A stretch of DNA of 42,823 nucleotides, from NCBI GenBank assembly GCA_049999765.1, contig JBNGIQ010009413.1, positions 1 to 42,823 of the forward strand. Reading direction: 5' to 3'. How positions within the stretch are numbered: the first letter of the stretch is position 1; every line of letters starts with the position of its first letter. The notes under the pieces were generated by a model that saw nothing but the letters and a program-made list of their open reading frames with translations, had not been told where the DNA came from and searched no databases. The DNA is from Phaeoceros laevis (Eukaryota; Anthocerotophyta; Anthocerotopsida; Notothyladales). Below are positions 9,413-19,499 of this stretch, piece after piece. A program made the position numbers and the translations under genes.

Positions 9413-11980
9413 ATGCAGCATTACCGGTCTTGGACGCCAACAGCTGGTGGGCATGCCCACACCCTGGAGCGGAATTTGAATGGGGCCCATCGGCAATGGA
9501 TATACACAAGCTGCACATTCGTGCCGTGCAGTTGTGCTGCAGCCAAGCTATGCCTACCGGACAAAAGCAGTGCAGTAGAGCGGCAGGAATTGTTGTGGAG
9601 GCAGTATTTCTTGGATCCCACATTGTGGAGGGACTGCAGGAAGGACAAGAAGAGCACCCACTCTCCCGACTTCACGCACAAGGAGTCTAAGGAGCCCATA
9701 TGGCTGAACAGCTTCTATAAGCCTGATTGGGTGGATGCGCAGCTGACTGTCCTAGACGAGCGGATTGGAGGGCCTGCTCAGCTTACATCCCACACCTTGG
9801 TGCTTCAGAATCCTGGAACTCCAACGGCACCAGAGTGCCAAGGGTACGGAACAGCTCATGCTGTGATTGAACTGTGTGAAAATGGGCAGCTAAGTCGAGC
9901 TGTTGACGCTCTGACCGTCTTGGCGGAGACACCATCCCTTGTGTCCACTTCTCTCCTGTACAGAGTCATCCGGAGCTGTGGGGCTAGGAAAAATCTGGTG
10001 TTGGGGCGACAACTTGATGACCTCACTGTCAAACTTGGGTACGAATCCAATGCATTTTTGGGCAACCATATCTTGCGAATGTATGCATGCCAAGGCCAAT
10101 TAGAGGAGGCAATGAAGGTGTTCACCAGGGTGGCCAAACCAGATGCCTTCATGTGGTTTTCCATTATTTCTGCACAGGCTAAACATGGGAAACCTAGTCA
10201 AGCCATTCAGTTGTACCATGAGATGCGCAGCTCAGGTCCGGAGCCGAATGGTCACATCTTTGTTGCTGCACTCCAAGCTTGTGCAAGAGCGGAAGATGTG
10301 AAATCTGGCAGGCAGGTGCACGCGGATGTGTTGGAAAGTGGCATTCAGCCTGACTCCTTTGTTTGCAGCTGCCTGGTATACATGTATGCAAAATGTGGAG
10401 AGTTGGAAGATGCACGCAGGGTTTTTGATGGTATGGCCACAAGGGATGCAGTGACATGGAATGCCATGATAAATGGGTATGCTGAGCATGGGCTTGGTCG
10501 GGAGGCGTTCACTTTGTATGCAAGGATGGAGCAGGAAGGCCTCATTTTAGCAGACTGTGTTACGTTTGCTTGCCTACTGAAGGCTTGTGCAAGCGCTGGT
10601 GCTCTACAGCAGGGCAGGCAGCTGCATTCACAGATTCTGGACAGAGGACTACTTGAAGGTGACAACGTACTGGGCACCTGCGTGATGAACATGTATATCA
10701 AGTGTGGCAAAGTGGACGATGCACGCATGGTGTTTGACAGTCTAGCCGCAAAGGATGCAGTGACATGGAATGCGATGATAAATGGGTACGCTGAGCATGG
10801 GCTCGGTCCGGAGGCCCTCGCTTTGTATGCAAGGATGGAGCAGGAGGGCCTGATTCTAGCAAGCAGTGTTACATTAGTTTGCCTCCTCAAGGCTTGTGCA
10901 AGTGCTGGTGCTCTACAACAGGGCAGGCAACTACATTCACAGATTCTGAACAGAGGATTACTTGAAGGCAACAAAGTAGTGGGCACATGTCTGGTAAACA
11001 TGTACGCAAAGTGTGGTAAGCTGGAAGATGCACGCATGGTGTTTGACAGTCTGGCCACAAGGGATGCGGTGACGTGGACTGCCATGATAAGTGGGTATGG
11101 TACAAACAATGAAGGCCACAAGGCGATAGCATGTTTTGAAGAGATGATGCTGGCTGGTATTCTGCCCGATGACACTACATTCACTTGCCTTCTTGTAGCA
11201 TGTAGTCATGAAGGGCTGGTTGACAAAGGTCGACAGTACTTCAATGCCATGGTGAAAAAACATGGCCTCAACCCGACTATTGAGCATTATAATTGCATGG
11301 TTGATCTTCTTGGGCGGTCAGGCCATATAGATCAGGCAGAGAAGATGCTGTTATCAGCTGGGTGCAAATTGGATGCTGTCGGGTTGACGTCGTTGCTTAC
11401 TGCCTGCAAGAGTCATGGGGATATAGAGAGGGGAAGACGGTGTTTTGAACGTCTTCTTGAGCTGGATTCTCAGGATGCCTCTGCATATGTGCTCATGGCC
11501 AATATGTATGCAGATGCAGATAGGTGGGCGGATGCAGATAGAATCGAAAGGTTGAGAAAGTTGGCAGGAGCTAACAAGAAACCTGCAGTGGCCGGCATTG
11601 AGGTGAACAAGCAGGTGCACACATTTGTTGTGGGGGAAGAAAGGGTTGACCTTTCATGCAAGGTTCGGAGCACAAATGAACGTTTGAAGGAGGAAGGGAA
11701 CCATGTACCACACACCGAGGTGGTATTGAAGCCACTGTCTGAGATGGAGAAGGAAGATCAACTGTGTGGGCATGCTGAGAAGCTAGCTCTGGCGTATGGT
11801 CTCTTGAACACTCCAGATGGCACACCTCTGCTGGTAACCAAAAACCTGCGCATGTGCAGGGACTGCCACTCTTCCACAGAGGTCATGTCAAGGGTTGAAA
11901 AGAGGGACATCGTTGTAAGGGACGGATACCGTGTGCATCGATTCGAGGCAGGGTCCTGCAGCTGTAAGGGTAGACATTGA
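9413..11980 (+). CDS. PLS-DYW pentatricopeptide protein with N-terminal OSB-type PDF-like motif
   Basis: A single open frame of 855 residues. DYW proteins bind organelle transcripts through PPR repeats and deaminate C to U. Residues 59-111 (W62, F66, P69, W72, D74, R76, K79, PDF at 85-87, HK at 89-90, W97, P104, W106) match the PDF motif of plant organellar single-stranded DNA-binding proteins. PPR repeats of P, L and S type run from about 170 to 690, with four VTWN-type P repeats (the first as FMWF). E1/E2-like repeats follow, then a DYW domain with HAE (787-789) and CRDCH (815-819), so the zinc and catalytic residues are intact. The chain ends GRH, not DYW. Two neighbouring 103-residue PLS triplets are near-copies. 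The next ATG after the PDF stretch lies inside a PPR repeat, so the PDF part belongs to the protein. An AATAAA is at 12158. Confidence 0.9.
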   Translation: MQHYRSWTPTAGGHAHTLERNLNGAHRQWIYTSCTFVPCSCAAAKLCLPDKSSAVERQELLWRQYFLDPTLWRDCRKDKKSTHSPDFTHKESKEPIWLNSFYKPDWVDAQLTVLDERIGGPAQLTSHTLVLQNPGTPTAPECQGYGTAHAVIELCENGQLSRAVDALTVLAETPSLVSTSLLYRVIRSCGARKNLVLGRQLDDLTVKLGYESNAFLGNHILRMYACQGQLEEAMKVFTRVAKPDAFMWFSIISAQAKHGKPSQAIQLYHEMRSSGPEPNGHIFVAALQACARAEDVKSGRQVHADVLESGIQPDSFVCSCLVYMYAKCGELEDARRVFDGMATRDAVTWNAMINGYAEHGLGREAFTLYARMEQEGLILADCVTFACLLKACASAGALQQGRQLHSQILDRGLLEGDNVLGTCVMNMYIKCGKVDDARMVFDSLAAKDAVTWNAMINGYAEHGLGPEALALYARMEQEGLILASSVTLVCLLKACASAGALQQGRQLHSQILNRGLLEGNKVVGTCLVNMYAKCGKLEDARMVFDSLATRDAVTWTAMISGYGTNNEGHKAIACFEEMMLAGILPDDTTFTCLLVACSHEGLVDKGRQYFNAMVKKHGLNPTIEHYNCMVDLLGRSGHIDQAEKMLLSAGCKLDAVGLTSLLTACKSHGDIERGRRCFERLLELDSQDASAYVLMANMYADADRWADADRIERLRKLAGANKKPAVAGIEVNKQVHTFVVGEERVDLSCKVRSTNERLKEEGNHVPHTEVVLKPLSEMEKEDQLCGHAEKLALAYGLLNTPDGTPLLVTKNLRMCRDCHSSTEVMSRVEKRDIVVRDGYRVHRFEAGSCSCKGRH
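9587..9745 (+). other. PDF-like motif (OSB family) in the PPR protein
   Basis: About 53 residues with the pattern W-x3-F-x2-P-x2-W-x-D-x-R-x2-K, then PDF-x-HK, LW-like IW, and P-x-WV. This is the order of invariant residues in the PDF motif of plant OSB proteins, where it contributes to single-stranded DNA binding. No OB fold is seen before it in the same frame. Confidence 0.7.
10445..11062 (+). repeat. in-frame tandem duplication of one PLS triplet (2 x 309 bp)
   Basis: Two adjacent 309-bp units (10445-10753 and 10754-11062) each encode 103 residues starting DAVTWNAMINGYAEHG and ending DDARMVFDSLAAK or EDARMVFDSLATR. About 18 residues differ. Both share the unusual insertion EQEGLILA, which supports one duplication event rather than ordinary repeat similarity. 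Confidence 0.85.
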
Positions 11981-14142
11981 GCGAGATGATCGTTAGTGGT
12001 ACCAAAGACGGTTTGCAGGATCTTGGCTAGCTCTTCACTTTAACTCTACCTGAGCGCAGTCTCACCTTCACGTACTGGTGTTTGATGAACCCAGACAGAC
12101 CTTGTCCATGGAATGTCTTGTAGATTGTCTTCGGTGCCAATTGTCTGACATGGACAGAATAAAAAAGGAGGAGAAGGATGAGTGGCACGAAGGGGATGAA
12201 GCTGGTTCCTGAAGTCTACACCTTTTCGGGCAGGAGCAAATACAGTGGGTCTTGGGCCTCGGCGGCTGCGAGTAGAAACTGCAGCCATGGCTAACCTCTC
12301 CGAGGTGATGCTCATGTCTGACCGGCCCCTCTCTCGCCGACACAGTGTGCAAACGCAGGTACTGTACGCCTTCCTACTGTATCCCACTCTCCTCCGTCAT
12401 CTTGATCTGCCAAAGCGGTACTCTATACATGTGATTCAAACCTAGATCTCGCAGAGTAATCCAGAAATGTTCCCATGGATTGTCTACTGTGCGGTATACC
12501 TGAAGCTGTCGGTGGCTAAAATACGAGCCAGGTGAGTTGTGGTTTGCTGCTTCTCCACAACTTCCCATTCCCGCAAGGCCCTGCAGCTATTAAAAGCGAA
12601 GGCACGAGCCAGGCAGAAAGCAGCAGGTGTTGCTCATCCAATGGTTCCCTGCCGCGGCTCCTGGCCGACCATGGCAGTGACGCAAGACTGCCAAGGCCAG
12701 GGCAGCAATCCAGCATATACTGTAGCACTTTCATTAGACCCATCGCGTTCACGTCGGAGGAAGAGACAATCGTCCGATGCCGCAGCAGCCGGTAGGGCCC
12801 CAAAGCTGGACATGTGGACATTGTGGAGCTTTCAGGGTCCCATGCGAACCGGCGTCTCTTTCAACATCTGGAAGGACTGAAAAGGTTGCAGGATAGATTT
12901 GCCATACTGTTGCCCCTTGCCATGCTTCATCACTCCACTGCCAATTCTGTACCCAGCACGTAGTAACGTCCTTCCTTCCAGTGCCAATTCTGTACCTTGC
13001 GCTTCCGTAACCTAGCTGAGGACGCATTCAAGGCGGGCACTTAGCTGCTCGATCTTGCAATTGCTGCGGTAGGTCGTGCATCAAAGTGCAGGGACCACGA
13101 GACTCGCAAAATTGATGAAGAGGAATTAGGTCCACGCTTGGGCTCTATCCTGTACCGATTGTACTGGAGTATGTAGCTCTGGAGCTCCTTTCTGATACCC
13201 CTTTCTGATACATGTGCGAGTCAGTGGGACCGGCTTCCTCGGCGCAGCGACTGTCAGCCGGTCACTTCCCGCCATCTGTCTGAGGCATGTTCCGGAACCA
13301 GGTGATTGTCTAATTGTCTGAAAGGAAAAACCGTAGTTTTATACAAATGGTCACCTAAAGTTAAAAGAGCGGAATTTGAACTGAACGCCAGCAATGTCAT
13401 CGGCATGCGCTGTCCCTACGCCCTACGCGTGTCGTACCTAAGAGCTTTCAATTCAGCTTCCTGACGTGAATTCCATGAAGCGGCTACGGTATAATTCTGC
13501 CTGTTTTTAGTAGGCGGAGGTTACAAGCACTGCCCAAACGCTCTTTTCTACCTTGAAGTGCACCTTGAGATTGTGAGTCGCGAGTCGCGACTCCTATTTG
13601 GGAACCTCATCACTGTCGGCGTGTCTTGCATAGATTGCTGAGCTGCAGGGCGAACAGGTCAGGCAGGCATGGTGGACCGGGAATTCTGCCTAGGCCTTCC
13701 TGCCCCTGGTGCTGCGGCTGCTTCTTTGTTCCCCCTTCGTCTCTTCTTGGTCCCCGCAGCCAGCGCACGGGCACAAATCTTGTAGCTTGTTTTCTTTGGA
13801 CCTTTCTTTCTTCTTGCTGGATTGGAGGCAGACTCTGAGGGCTGGATAGGCAATTGGCAGTGTAGCAGGAATTGTGTGACGCAGCCAGCTGGTTGTGTGG
13901 AGGCAGTAGGTTGGTTGACATCTTTAGGACGAATTTGGAAGGGATCAAGGGGGAGGCAGGAGCGCCGCTTTGTGCTACAGGCTTGTGGGGGACACTCCAG
14001 GCTGTCATTGTGACTTCTGGAAGGATTCTTCATGTTTCAAGATGAGTCGGAGTTGCAAAATGAAACCTGGGAATAGTTCACGTGTGATTCCCTGATTGTA
14101 AGTGGCCTCTCTCTTCTCGGGAAGGCGGGAAGTGCGCACGCA
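11981..14142 (+). other. intergenic stretch with duplicated RsmE fragment and GT47 upstream region
   Basis: After the PPR stop there is a short flank with AATAAA at 12158, then the duplicated RsmE 3' segment (listed separately). From about 12630 to 14142 I recognise no gene. A short direct repeat GCCAATTCTGTACC occurs at about 12939 and 12981, and GAGTCGCGAGTCGCGACTC near 13575 is a CG-rich palindrome. The last part should be the promoter and 5'UTR of the GT47 gene. Confidence 0.4.
12230..12625 (+). pseudogene. duplicated 3' end of the RsmE-type methyltransferase gene
   Basis: In one frame from about 12230 the sequence encodes GANTVGLGPRRLRVETAAM and VMLMSDRPLSRR, which is the C-terminal SAM-binding knot of RsmE. 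Bases from 12267 on match the real gene from 8684 on, including about 230 bases of 3' flank, with many substitutions. No upstream RsmE exons are seen here, so it is a truncated copy. It supplies the GLGPRR region that is hidden by the gap in the intact gene. The frame stays open to 12445. The similarity is too diverged to be an assembly duplicate of one locus. Confidence 0.75.
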
Positions 14143-16179
14143 ATGAGACGGTGGAGTGATTCGACCTGCACAGTGCGCTCAGCTTTAGTTTTGATAGTTT
14201 GCCTGCTCTTCGCCTTCAGTGTCTTCGATTCCTGGGATTGGCGTGACATTGCCATTCGTTGGAGCCAAGAGGCTGTTGCTTTCAACTCGTCTTTCCCTCA
14301 GGAGCTTCAACCGGAATCCCAGAGTCATCATGTCATTCTTGCCCCTCCAGGTGAGTCGGGGGACCAGCAGCCTGTGGCCAGCCCGCCATCCGGTTCGCCT
14401 GACGAGGAGACAGAATTGGGACATGAGGAGTCACGTGCCGGTACTGTCGAGGAAGCAGCAGAGCACGAGTCTGAGAGTAGAGGTGCCACCGCGGCTCCGC
14501 AAGAGGGACAAAAGAACTGCAGTGATGGGGCCCCAGTGCCTGCGGCGGTCGAAGATCTAGGGCCAGCACCAAATCAGGATGCGAGTCTCCGAACAGAGGC
14601 TCCAATTTCTGCTCCTGCAGTCGTCGAGTCAACTTCTGCACCTGCGGGACCTCCTTTGAAGGTTAGCTACCGTCACTCATTTTTTCTGACAGCAACGATA
14701 AGCACTTTTTAGTGGTACCGGCATTCCCCCAGAGGTGTCTCTAATTTGACGATCTTATTGACGGTTTGTGGTGCTATAGCAGGAGCTGACAAGCCTACAG
14801 AAACTTGAACAGAGCCTCAGCAGAGCTCGCGCGTCGATTCGGCAAGCTGTGAAGGCAGGAAACTTGGGAAAATCGGGTGGGGGAGACTATGTTCCCGCTG
14901 GCGACGCTTACAGAAATGCAGCTTTTTTCCACCAGTACCTACAGTCCTTTCCATTCGCGGTTTCCTTCCCTTCCCTTCCCTTCGACGAGGAAAATGTGTG
15001 TGGCGATTTGTAAACGCATATGAGCTGATATGATGTGCCAATTTGCAGGAGCTACTATGAGATGGAGAAAAGATTCAAAATCTATGCGTACGAGGAGGGA
15101 GAGGAGCCGTTGGTGCACAATGGACCCTGCAAGGAGATATATGCGATTGAAGGACGCTTCATTCAGGAACTCCAGGGGGACAATCCTTTCGTGACAACGG
15201 ATCCGGAGAAAGCTCATGTCTTCTTTCTACCATTCAGCGTGGCAATGATGGTTACTTACCTATACAGATCGGAGTCACATGATTTCACCCCACTTGAGCG
15301 ATTTGTGAAGGATTATGTTCATGTCATAGGGCAACGACATCCATTTTGGAATCAAAGCTCCGGTGCAGATCACTTCATGCTCACATGCCACGACTGGGTG
15401 AGTAGGCTATGCCTGGTGTCTTGCGTGCATGTTAAGTCTCTGTAGCCTTGTAGTATCCACTTAAGTGAGCATGCACACCTAACAGGTTTGTCCAATGGTT
15501 GTCGCAGGGCCCACACTTATCCACAGTCCACAAGGAGCTGGAGCAGAATGCCATCCGAGTATTATGCAACGCTAATATTAGCGAGGGATATTCAGCCACC
15601 AAGGATGTTAGCCTTCCAGAGATCAATCTAGTAGGAGGTAGTGTAGCTACGGAGCTTGGGGGGCCTGCACTGGAGGAGCGTAACTATCTGGCTTTCTTTT
15701 CTGGAGCGGAACATGGACCAGTGAGACCAGTGGTGTTTGAGCACTGGGAAGGCAGGGATGAAGACGTTCAGGTGTTCCGCAGTCACAACTTTCCTAAAGG
15801 CAAATCGTATCACGACTACATGAAGCATAGCAAGTTTTGCTTGTGCCCAGGTGGCTATGAAGTGAACAGTCCAAGGTTGGTAGAAGCGATGTACAACGAC
15901 TGTGTTCCAGTCATTATTGCGGACAATTTCATCCTCCCTTTCAGTGATGTTCTCAACTGGAAGTCTTTCTCTTTCCACATTGCTGAACGAGACATTCCAA
16001 ACTTGAAGGATATATTGCAAAAGGTGACTCCAGATGAGTACAGAGCAATGCAGGAAAACGTGAGACGCGTGCAGCGTCACTTCCTGTTTAATCAACCCCC
16101 GCAGAGGTATGACGTGTTCCATATGATACTGCACTCAGTCTGGCTGCGGAGGCTGAACGTCCAGATCCAAAATTACTAA
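14143..16179 (+). CDS. exostosin-family (GT47) glycosyltransferase, type II membrane protein
   Basis: Exons 14143-14661, 14783-14934, 15049-15397 and 15508-16179 join in phase to give 563 residues. GT47 plant proteins are Golgi enzymes that build cell-wall polysaccharides or glycan parts. The short basic N terminus is followed by a hydrophobic segment (about residues 12-28), typical of a Golgi type II anchor. A long acidic Pro/Ala/Glu stem (about 60-172) follows, then a short coiled-coil-like part (ELTSLQKLEQSLSRAR). The exostosin domain begins at about residue 215 with RNAAFFHQSYYEMEKRFKIYAYEEG and includes AHVFFLPFSV, HFMLTCHDWGP, and CLCPGGYEVNSPRLVEAM with CVPVIIADNFILPF. The best relatives are the plant probable glycosyltransferases At5g11610/At3g07620; sugar specificity cannot be read from the sequence. 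Confidence 0.92.
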
Positions 16180-17213
16180 AGCTACAAGCTATGAAAATGC
16201 TTGTCAAAGGGATACGATAATATGTTAGATTGATTTGGATATTGGTGTCTCACACCTGTATGGCCGCAGCTCAAGCTGTTGACTATCACTTAATATTTAA
16301 CAAGAACAGATAATAGAAGTAGGTTGAGTTCAGCGGCCGACAAGATTGCTAGTCCAAACTCTGCTGCGGCGGTGGGTGAGCTAAGCAGCAGCTAGATCAT
16401 CGTGTACTACGTCACATATTCAAAAGGTTGAATCTGATTCCGGACAGCTTGAGACAAGTGTGATGTAAACCAAATTTCTCATCCCTATTGCATATATACA
16501 TATACCTAGGGAGCGACCACCAAGGTGCTGGTGGTCACTCTCTTAACTTAGAAGTTCATCTCCACAACCGTGCTGCTCACTTGGGCACAGATTCATAGGT
16601 AACATTTCAGTTCACGCTCCCAGACTTAGACTCCTACTACCATCTATCCTGAAGCTGCTCAGTAATGCATCGCAAGAACAGCATAAAAGAATACCAGACT
16701 CATGTTGTACAAGGGTTCGTAAAACGAAAACACTGGTGAGAGACCGACCACATCGGTCGTTGTGACACTGCTCGGTTGAGACGCCACACCTCCTGCTCCT
16801 GGCCTCACCCATATGAGACGACTCCTTTTTTCAGGCCCTGTTGTAATTCGTGTTTCCTTCTGTCTGCTCAGTAGTCCTTCAGGAAGGCTAACTTTCTGGA
16901 CGTCTTTGACCAAGTAGAGTTGGAGGACCTATCACCCCGCAACTACACAAAATCCACTTCATGAAGACGTCCAAGTGGAGCAAGAGCTCAGCTGAAGCAC
17001 CAACCTTTCTTTCTTCATACTGCTTACACCAATTAGCTCCACGTCCCCATTCCTGCAACTTCCAACAAGGACCAAACAAACCAGAAATGCAAGCTTTCAT
17101 CCAAGGTTCTGGAAATCCCATAGCTGAGGTGCCTGGCACTGCTTGTCACAGATCCATCTTCAAGCTCATAAGTTTCACCACTCCACACGCACTAGACCCC
17201 TGAACGATGGTGG
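16180..17213. other. convergent 3' region, no gene
   Basis: This lies between the ends of the plus-strand GT47 gene and the minus-strand glutaredoxin gene, so it should hold both 3'UTRs. Open frames are short and unlike known proteins. GGTGGTCACTC/GAGCGACCACC near 16512-16540 forms a modest inverted repeat. Nothing else stands out. Confidence 0.4.
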
Positions 17214-19499
17214 CTAGAAGCAGATAGGACATCTCATCAGACCATTTTCATTGCAGTCTGGGCACCTCACAACCTCATCTTCTTCTGTAAGAACTTTGCA
17301 ACTGCCACTGCACTCCATGCAAGGGACAAAGCGAACACCACCACAGCCATCACAAGGCGCTCTGGACTTCTCCGTTGGAAGGCCATCGACAAGCAGGGCC
17401 AACACGCCCTCCTCGTGAAGCTGTGCAACCTCCTCCTGCCCTCCAACATATCTACCCTTGATGAACACACGGGGAACAGGAACGGGCTTGCCCATAAGAT
17501 CTTTCAGTTCCTGCCTGAACTGTGAATGCATGGCCACATCTCTCTCATCAATGAGTACTGAAAAGCTTTGCAAAATCATTCTCAAATTGTTGCAGTCCTC
17601 GAATGTCTTCCTGATTCCTCGCAAACTTGTGACATAAAGCACCACTCTCTCTTCTCCCCCTGGAGGACACTTCCGCTCAAATTTATCTAAAGGATCTTCC
17701 TTCACTGGTATCACTTTCTCATCAATTGCCAGTGGCGAAACTTTGGAGGATGACACCTTCTTCAGATTCTTGACTTCTGCAGCAGCTTTTGAAGGTGTTT
17801 GCTGCACCAACTCCGGTATGACCTGGGATATCTTGTTACCCTTGGCATTTACGTCAGCACCAGACGACTTTTCCAAGTACAAAGTACCATCTCTTCCTCC
17901 TCGCTGTACAGGGCTTTCCACATCAGTGGTGCTTCCAGAAGACGTTGTCTCTCCACCAGTTCTCACTGCGTACCAATCATCCTCGGAAATCTGCTCAAAT
18001 GCCTTTTCAAAAGAAGCCAAAAGATCTGGATCAAACAATGGACTGTTAGTATCCTCTGATTCGTCTGGCGACGAAGGAAAATTGTTGACATATGTAACTT
18101 CAGGGTTATCACCCAAGCTTCGTCGCTGACCAGTACCAGGAGCAACGGTCAGTGGTACAACTTGCTTCACCGAGGACTTCCAGTCTTCAGCCTTAACATT
18201 TGCACTAGCTCTGGGAGAACTAACATGTTCTGTTCTTGGAGAGCTGGCACTGAAAGCAGCCAACCTTTCTGCAAGCTTAGGGCTAACCTTCAGCCCCGCA
18301 TAAACCTGCAACCCATTCCCAGCTGTGGACTGAGGAAGGCTGATTTGTTCATAGCTTGAATCTAGAGATAGTGGGGGAATTTTCCCGGCAATTTTAGGCG
18401 ACACCCCCCTAGAAGAAGACTTCTTAGCTAGAATGGGCAAAGTTGACTTTACACTGATGTGCTCCAAGCCAGACTCTAAAGCCAGCGGAGGGCTTTCTGC
18501 AGGAGACCCTACTTCATTGGAGCTTGAACCAGGGTGACGTCCAGCACTTGCAGGTCGTACTGGTGTCGAGGAAGACCCACTAATGCTGGAAAGCTTTGGA
18601 GTACAGACAGACACAGAAGCTGTCACCTCATTAGGCTTGCGAACAGGGCTACCAACTACAATACTAGCTGCCGTGCTTGTAGAATTTGAAGGCTTAGTCA
18701 AGGTACTGGGAATTTGAGAGGGAAGAGTAACCTTTGAAGGATGACCTGGTACAACTTGGGAAGGGGCAGACTTAGCTGATACCAGGGGACTGTTTGTAAC
18801 GCTCCTCTGGGCCATCAACGCGGAAAGACTGTTAGGCTTCGCATTCTCCTTGCCAGCGCCTTGCACACCAAGAGATGCACTCTTCGCTAACTTGCCAGCT
18901 TGCGCTCCCACAGGCACTCTGTTGCTGTCCGTGGGGTCATCCACCGTCATGGCAACTGCAGCATCAATCTCCTCCACAGTCCGCACTGCAAACATCGAGT
19001 TGGCCTTCTCTAAGTGCCTCAGTCTAAAGGGTGAGGCCAACACAGAACCTCGAGGAAATGGACTGAGATCATCGTCAAGACCATCCATGAGCTCCCACAT
19101 GTTTATTGTTTCAGGCTCGTTTGACAACCCTCCAACAACGAGCGGAGACTTCGGTTTGAGCTGAAGGTTCAGCTGGGGAAGATTGAAGCTCATCTCCGCC
19201 CACGGCTTGGGTTCCATCACCTCCGGAATGTCGAAATCCCTCATCTTCTGATACATCTCACTTACGGCATCAACCTCTGTCTTGTCCTTGACAGGCAAGA
19301 CATCGAGGTCACCATCCGGACCATCCACTTTCAAGATGCCGTAAGTACTGGAGGTGAGGGCCACAACATGGAAACTGTCATCACGCGCTGGATACTTGGA
19401 TCCGGATGTCACCGGCATAGACTGACTTCTATTCATAGGCGCCTCCCAACCGTCTTTTTTCGCCTGCTTCTGAAACTCTTTGGACGAAGTACAACCCAT
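17214..19499 (-). CDS. large glutaredoxin-domain protein with C-terminal CxxC zinc-ribbon, N-myristoylation motif
   Basis: One exon, 761 residues. The start is the ATG at 19497-19499 because it gives MGCTSSK, a strong N-myristoylation and palmitoylation signal; the frame stays open a few codons upstream but only with a TTG. Residues about 30-610 are low-complexity, rich in Ser, Pro, Lys and Val, with many SP sites, and are probably disordered. The last 143 residues hold the glutaredoxin fold (RVVLYVTSLRGIRKTFEDC, then PVPRVFIKGRYVGG) without the redox CxxC, followed by four CxxC pairs (CDGC, CMEC, CPDC, CPIC) that likely bind zinc. This layout is the plant At3g28850/At5g39865 family, whose members are usually 300-450 residues; the long middle makes this one unusually large. 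Confidence 0.9.
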   Translation of the reverse strand: MGCTSSKEFQKQAKKDGWEAPMNRSQSMPVTSGSKYPARDDSFHVVALTSSTYGILKVDGPDGDLDVLPVKDKTEVDAVSEMYQKMRDFDIPEVMEPKPWAEMSFNLPQLNLQLKPKSPLVVGGLSNEPETINMWELMDGLDDDLSPFPRGSVLASPFRLRHLEKANSMFAVRTVEEIDAAVAMTVDDPTDSNRVPVGAQAGKLAKSASLGVQGAGKENAKPNSLSALMAQRSVTNSPLVSAKSAPSQVVPGHPSKVTLPSQIPSTLTKPSNSTSTAASIVVGSPVRKPNEVTASVSVCTPKLSSISGSSSTPVRPASAGRHPGSSSNEVGSPAESPPLALESGLEHISVKSTLPILAKKSSSRGVSPKIAGKIPPLSLDSSYEQISLPQSTAGNGLQVYAGLKVSPKLAERLAAFSASSPRTEHVSSPRASANVKAEDWKSSVKQVVPLTVAPGTGQRRSLGDNPEVTYVNNFPSSPDESEDTNSPLFDPDLLASFEKAFEQISEDDWYAVRTGGETTSSGSTTDVESPVQRGGRDGTLYLEKSSGADVNAKGNKISQVIPELVQQTPSKAAAEVKNLKKVSSSKVSPLAIDEKVIPVKEDPLDKFERKCPPGGEERVVLYVTSLRGIRKTFEDCNNLRMILQSFSVLIDERDVAMHSQFRQELKDLMGKPVPVPRVFIKGRYVGGQEEVAQLHEEGVLALLVDGLPTEKSRAPCDGCGGVRFVPCMECSGSCKVLTEEDEVVRCPDCNENGLMRCPICF

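Noticed and set aside
10345-11184. 279-codon antisense open frame inside the first PPR gene
   Set aside because: It mirrors the repeated PPR codons on the other strand and has a biased composition rich in Ser, Cys and Arg. The sense frame explains the sequence.
12267-12445. functional second RsmE-type gene
   Set aside because: Only the C-terminal knot region is present and none of the upstream exons can be found between 11980 and 12230.
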